Positions 4,840 to 6,462 of a DNA stretch of 6,462 bases are shown here, piece by piece. The position numbers and the translations under genes are program-made. Each line of letters opens with the position of its first letter. Position 1 is the first letter of the stretch. This DNA is from an uncultured Bacillota bacterium (GTDB taxonomy: Bacteria > Bacillota > Clostridia > Lachnospirales > Lachnospiraceae), in the NCBI GenBank assembly GCA_905200905.1, contig CAJKMA010000101.1:1-6462 (forward strand). Direction: 5' to 3'. A model generated the notes under the pieces. It was not told the DNA's origin and searched no databases. It worked only from the letters and a program-made list of their open reading frames with translations.

Positions 4840-6462
4840 ACCCGCACATATGAACGAGATTATTCTGGTCTTGTTACAAAAATTAATCGTCCGGGAGGCA
4901 GATATACAAGGTATTGTTATGATAAACTGGGACGTGTGATAAGAACTGATTATTATGACAAAACTTATGAGAACTTTACTTATAATAAGAATGGCGCTCT
5001 AATAGAGGTGGAAAACCAATATGGCAAGGTAAAGTTTGAACGAGATTCGTTGGGCAGGATTACGAAAGAGTGGCAGGGCAGGCACTGGATATCTAATCAG
5101 TATGATGAATTGGGAAACTGTATTCAGACAGTAAGCAGTTTTGGAGCAAATATACTTACCAGTCGGAATGAAATGGGACAGGCGACACAAGTGGCGGCAT
5201 ATTTGGATAAAGAAAAGCCGTGGGTGTCCAGGATGGAATATAATGCTTTGGGGCAGGAGACTCAGCGTCTGTTCTCTAATAATATCTGTAGTGCATGGGA
5301 TTATGATAAAGCTGGCAGACCGATTTTTCACGAAGTAAGTAATCAGCGAAGTAAGGCAGACGCTGCTCATCAGGGAATTTTTGGAAATGTTGTCGGCTGG
5401 TCGGATACATTGCGCAGGCACAGATATGAATGGGATGTGAATTATCAGTTAAAGGAGGTTACGAATGGACTGACAAAAGGAACAACAGTGTATTCTTATG
5501 ATCAGTTTAGTAACTTAGTAAGTGCAAAAGAATCTGGTTTTGAGACAATTTTTAGAAGTACAGATATTGTAGGAAATCTGTATGAAACAAAAGATTGCAG
5601 TGATCGTATTTACGGAGCGGGCAGCCGCTTAGAGAAATCCTGTATTAACTTGAAGGAAAAGCGGAACAAATATCAGGGAGGATATGGGAAGCTTATAACC
5701 AAGGGCAGGCAATTTTTCTATGATGAAGAGGGAAATCTGGCGAAGAAAATAGAACCGGATGGAGGTACATGGACGTACCTTTATTTTGGAAACGGCATGC
5801 TCCGGGAAGTAACCAGACCGGACAAAAGCTGTGTCAGCTTCCAATATGATACTTTTGGCAGGAGGATTGAAAAGTCAGTAACCAGTATACATAGTAAAGG
5901 AGTATCAGAGGGAAGGCAGCAAAAAGTAATAAGATTCCTGTGGAATGGAAATAACTTGTTTCATGAATGGGAAGAGAAATGCACAGTGGGCAGAAGGAAA
6001 ACTGAAAATAAAGTAGATTTCAAAGCGGATTATATTTTGAAGCTGGAAAAACGAGAGGAGGAAAAAGCAAAAAAAGAAGCAGGGCAGGGAGAAAATATAC
6101 CGGATAATCTGATTACATGGGTATTTCAGGATGACTTTATTCCCAGAGGAAAAATCACTAAGGATGGGAATTACAGTATTATAAGTGACTATCTGGGAAC
6201 TCCAGTGGAAGCCTATGATGAAGAGGGAAAGAAGGTTTGGGAAAGAAATCTGGATATCTATGGGCGTGTAAAAACGGAGGAAGCATTAGGTAAAAAGAAT
6301 TTTATTCCATTTCGTTTCCAGGGGCAGTATGAGGATGAAGAAACCGAGCTGTACTATAACCGATTCAGGTACTATGATTCGCAGCAGGGACAGTATACGC
6401 AGCAGGATCCGATTGGATTGGCAGGTGGTAATCCAACTCTGTATGGATATGTTTATGATACA
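4840..6462 (+). pseudogene. 5'-truncated Rhs core fragment, open to the window end
   Basis: The frame is open from 4825 (after stops at 4813-4815 and 4822-4824) to the last base. Rhs similarity starts near RTYERDYSG at about 4843 and continues through YDKLGR, DSLGR, YDELGN, YNALGQ, YDKAGR, YDTFGR and the RHS-associated core (DIYGR at about 6253 to DPIGL-AGGNPTLYGYV at the end). There is no ATG with a ribosome binding site near the beginning: the first in-frame ATG is at 5173, and the TTG at 4831 has no AGGAG-like site. I therefore see it as a silent Rhs piece, slightly longer at its 5' end than the copy at 747. The coding sequence is free of stops and frameshifts, which suggests recent loss of its 5' end or upkeep by recombination. 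The DPxGL boundary, toxin and immunity gene must lie beyond the window. Confidence 0.75.
5011..6462 (+). repeat. Rhs core direct repeat, copy 2
   Basis: This is the counterpart of 747-2192, in the same orientation, covering the same Rhs segment. The identical blocks noted for copy 1 lie here at 5665-5694 and 5760-5795. Differences cluster in three loops: after YDKAGR, after the EKSVT segment (an extra SIHSKG stretch here) and after DIYGR. Confidence 0.85.

Overview
The window looks like part of an Rhs (YD-repeat) polymorphic-toxin locus from a low-to-moderate GC Firmicute, most likely a gut Clostridia/Lachnospiraceae-type genome. I infer the host from the AGGAG-type ribosome binding sites, the AT-rich accessory genes and the style of the Rhs core. 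No taxonomic marker is present. No full-length Rhs gene lies inside the window. What is present is a row of 5'-truncated Rhs ends, each followed by a toxin tip and/or an immunity-type gene, as in the 'orphan' Rhs-CT/immunity cassettes found downstream of complete rhs genes.

Layout. (1) Positions 1-49 may hold the last codons of an upstream toxin. They are followed by a 202-aa DUF1963/YwqG-like protein (55-663), a likely immunity protein. (2) An open frame at 693-3200 starts inside the Rhs core, runs through the RHS-associated core and the DPFGL toxin boundary into a GHH-signature HNH/Endo VII-like nuclease domain, and then continues without a stop into what looks like the cognate immunity protein. 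That last part has its own strong ribosome binding site and ATG at 2625. (3) A gene remnant on the minus strand (3290-3544) is cut exactly where a very short Rhs tip begins. (4) The Rhs tip plus an unidentified ~112-aa toxin domain (3545-3942) overlaps by 10 nt a 286-aa putative immunity gene (3933-4793). (5) A third Rhs core fragment (about 4840 to the window end) has no recognisable start codon or ribosome binding site. It stays open to the last base, just short of its own toxin tip.

The Rhs core of region 2 (747-2192) and that of region 5 (5011-6462) form a diverged direct repeat of about 1.45 kb. The short tip of region 4 matches the end of region 5 at 31 of 32 bases. Such shared segments could let a silent toxin/immunity cassette recombine onto an expressed Rhs gene, while the immunity genes, which have their own ribosome binding sites, could be kept and used. 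The Rhs cores look richer in GC than the toxin and immunity parts, which are strongly AT-rich, as expected of separately acquired cassettes.

The most notable observations are the in-frame toxin-immunity fusion, the two unrecognised toxin/immunity modules, and the sharp junction between the minus-strand remnant and the Rhs tip. I see no tRNA, rRNA, CRISPR array, complete insertion sequence, convincing promoter or strong terminator.
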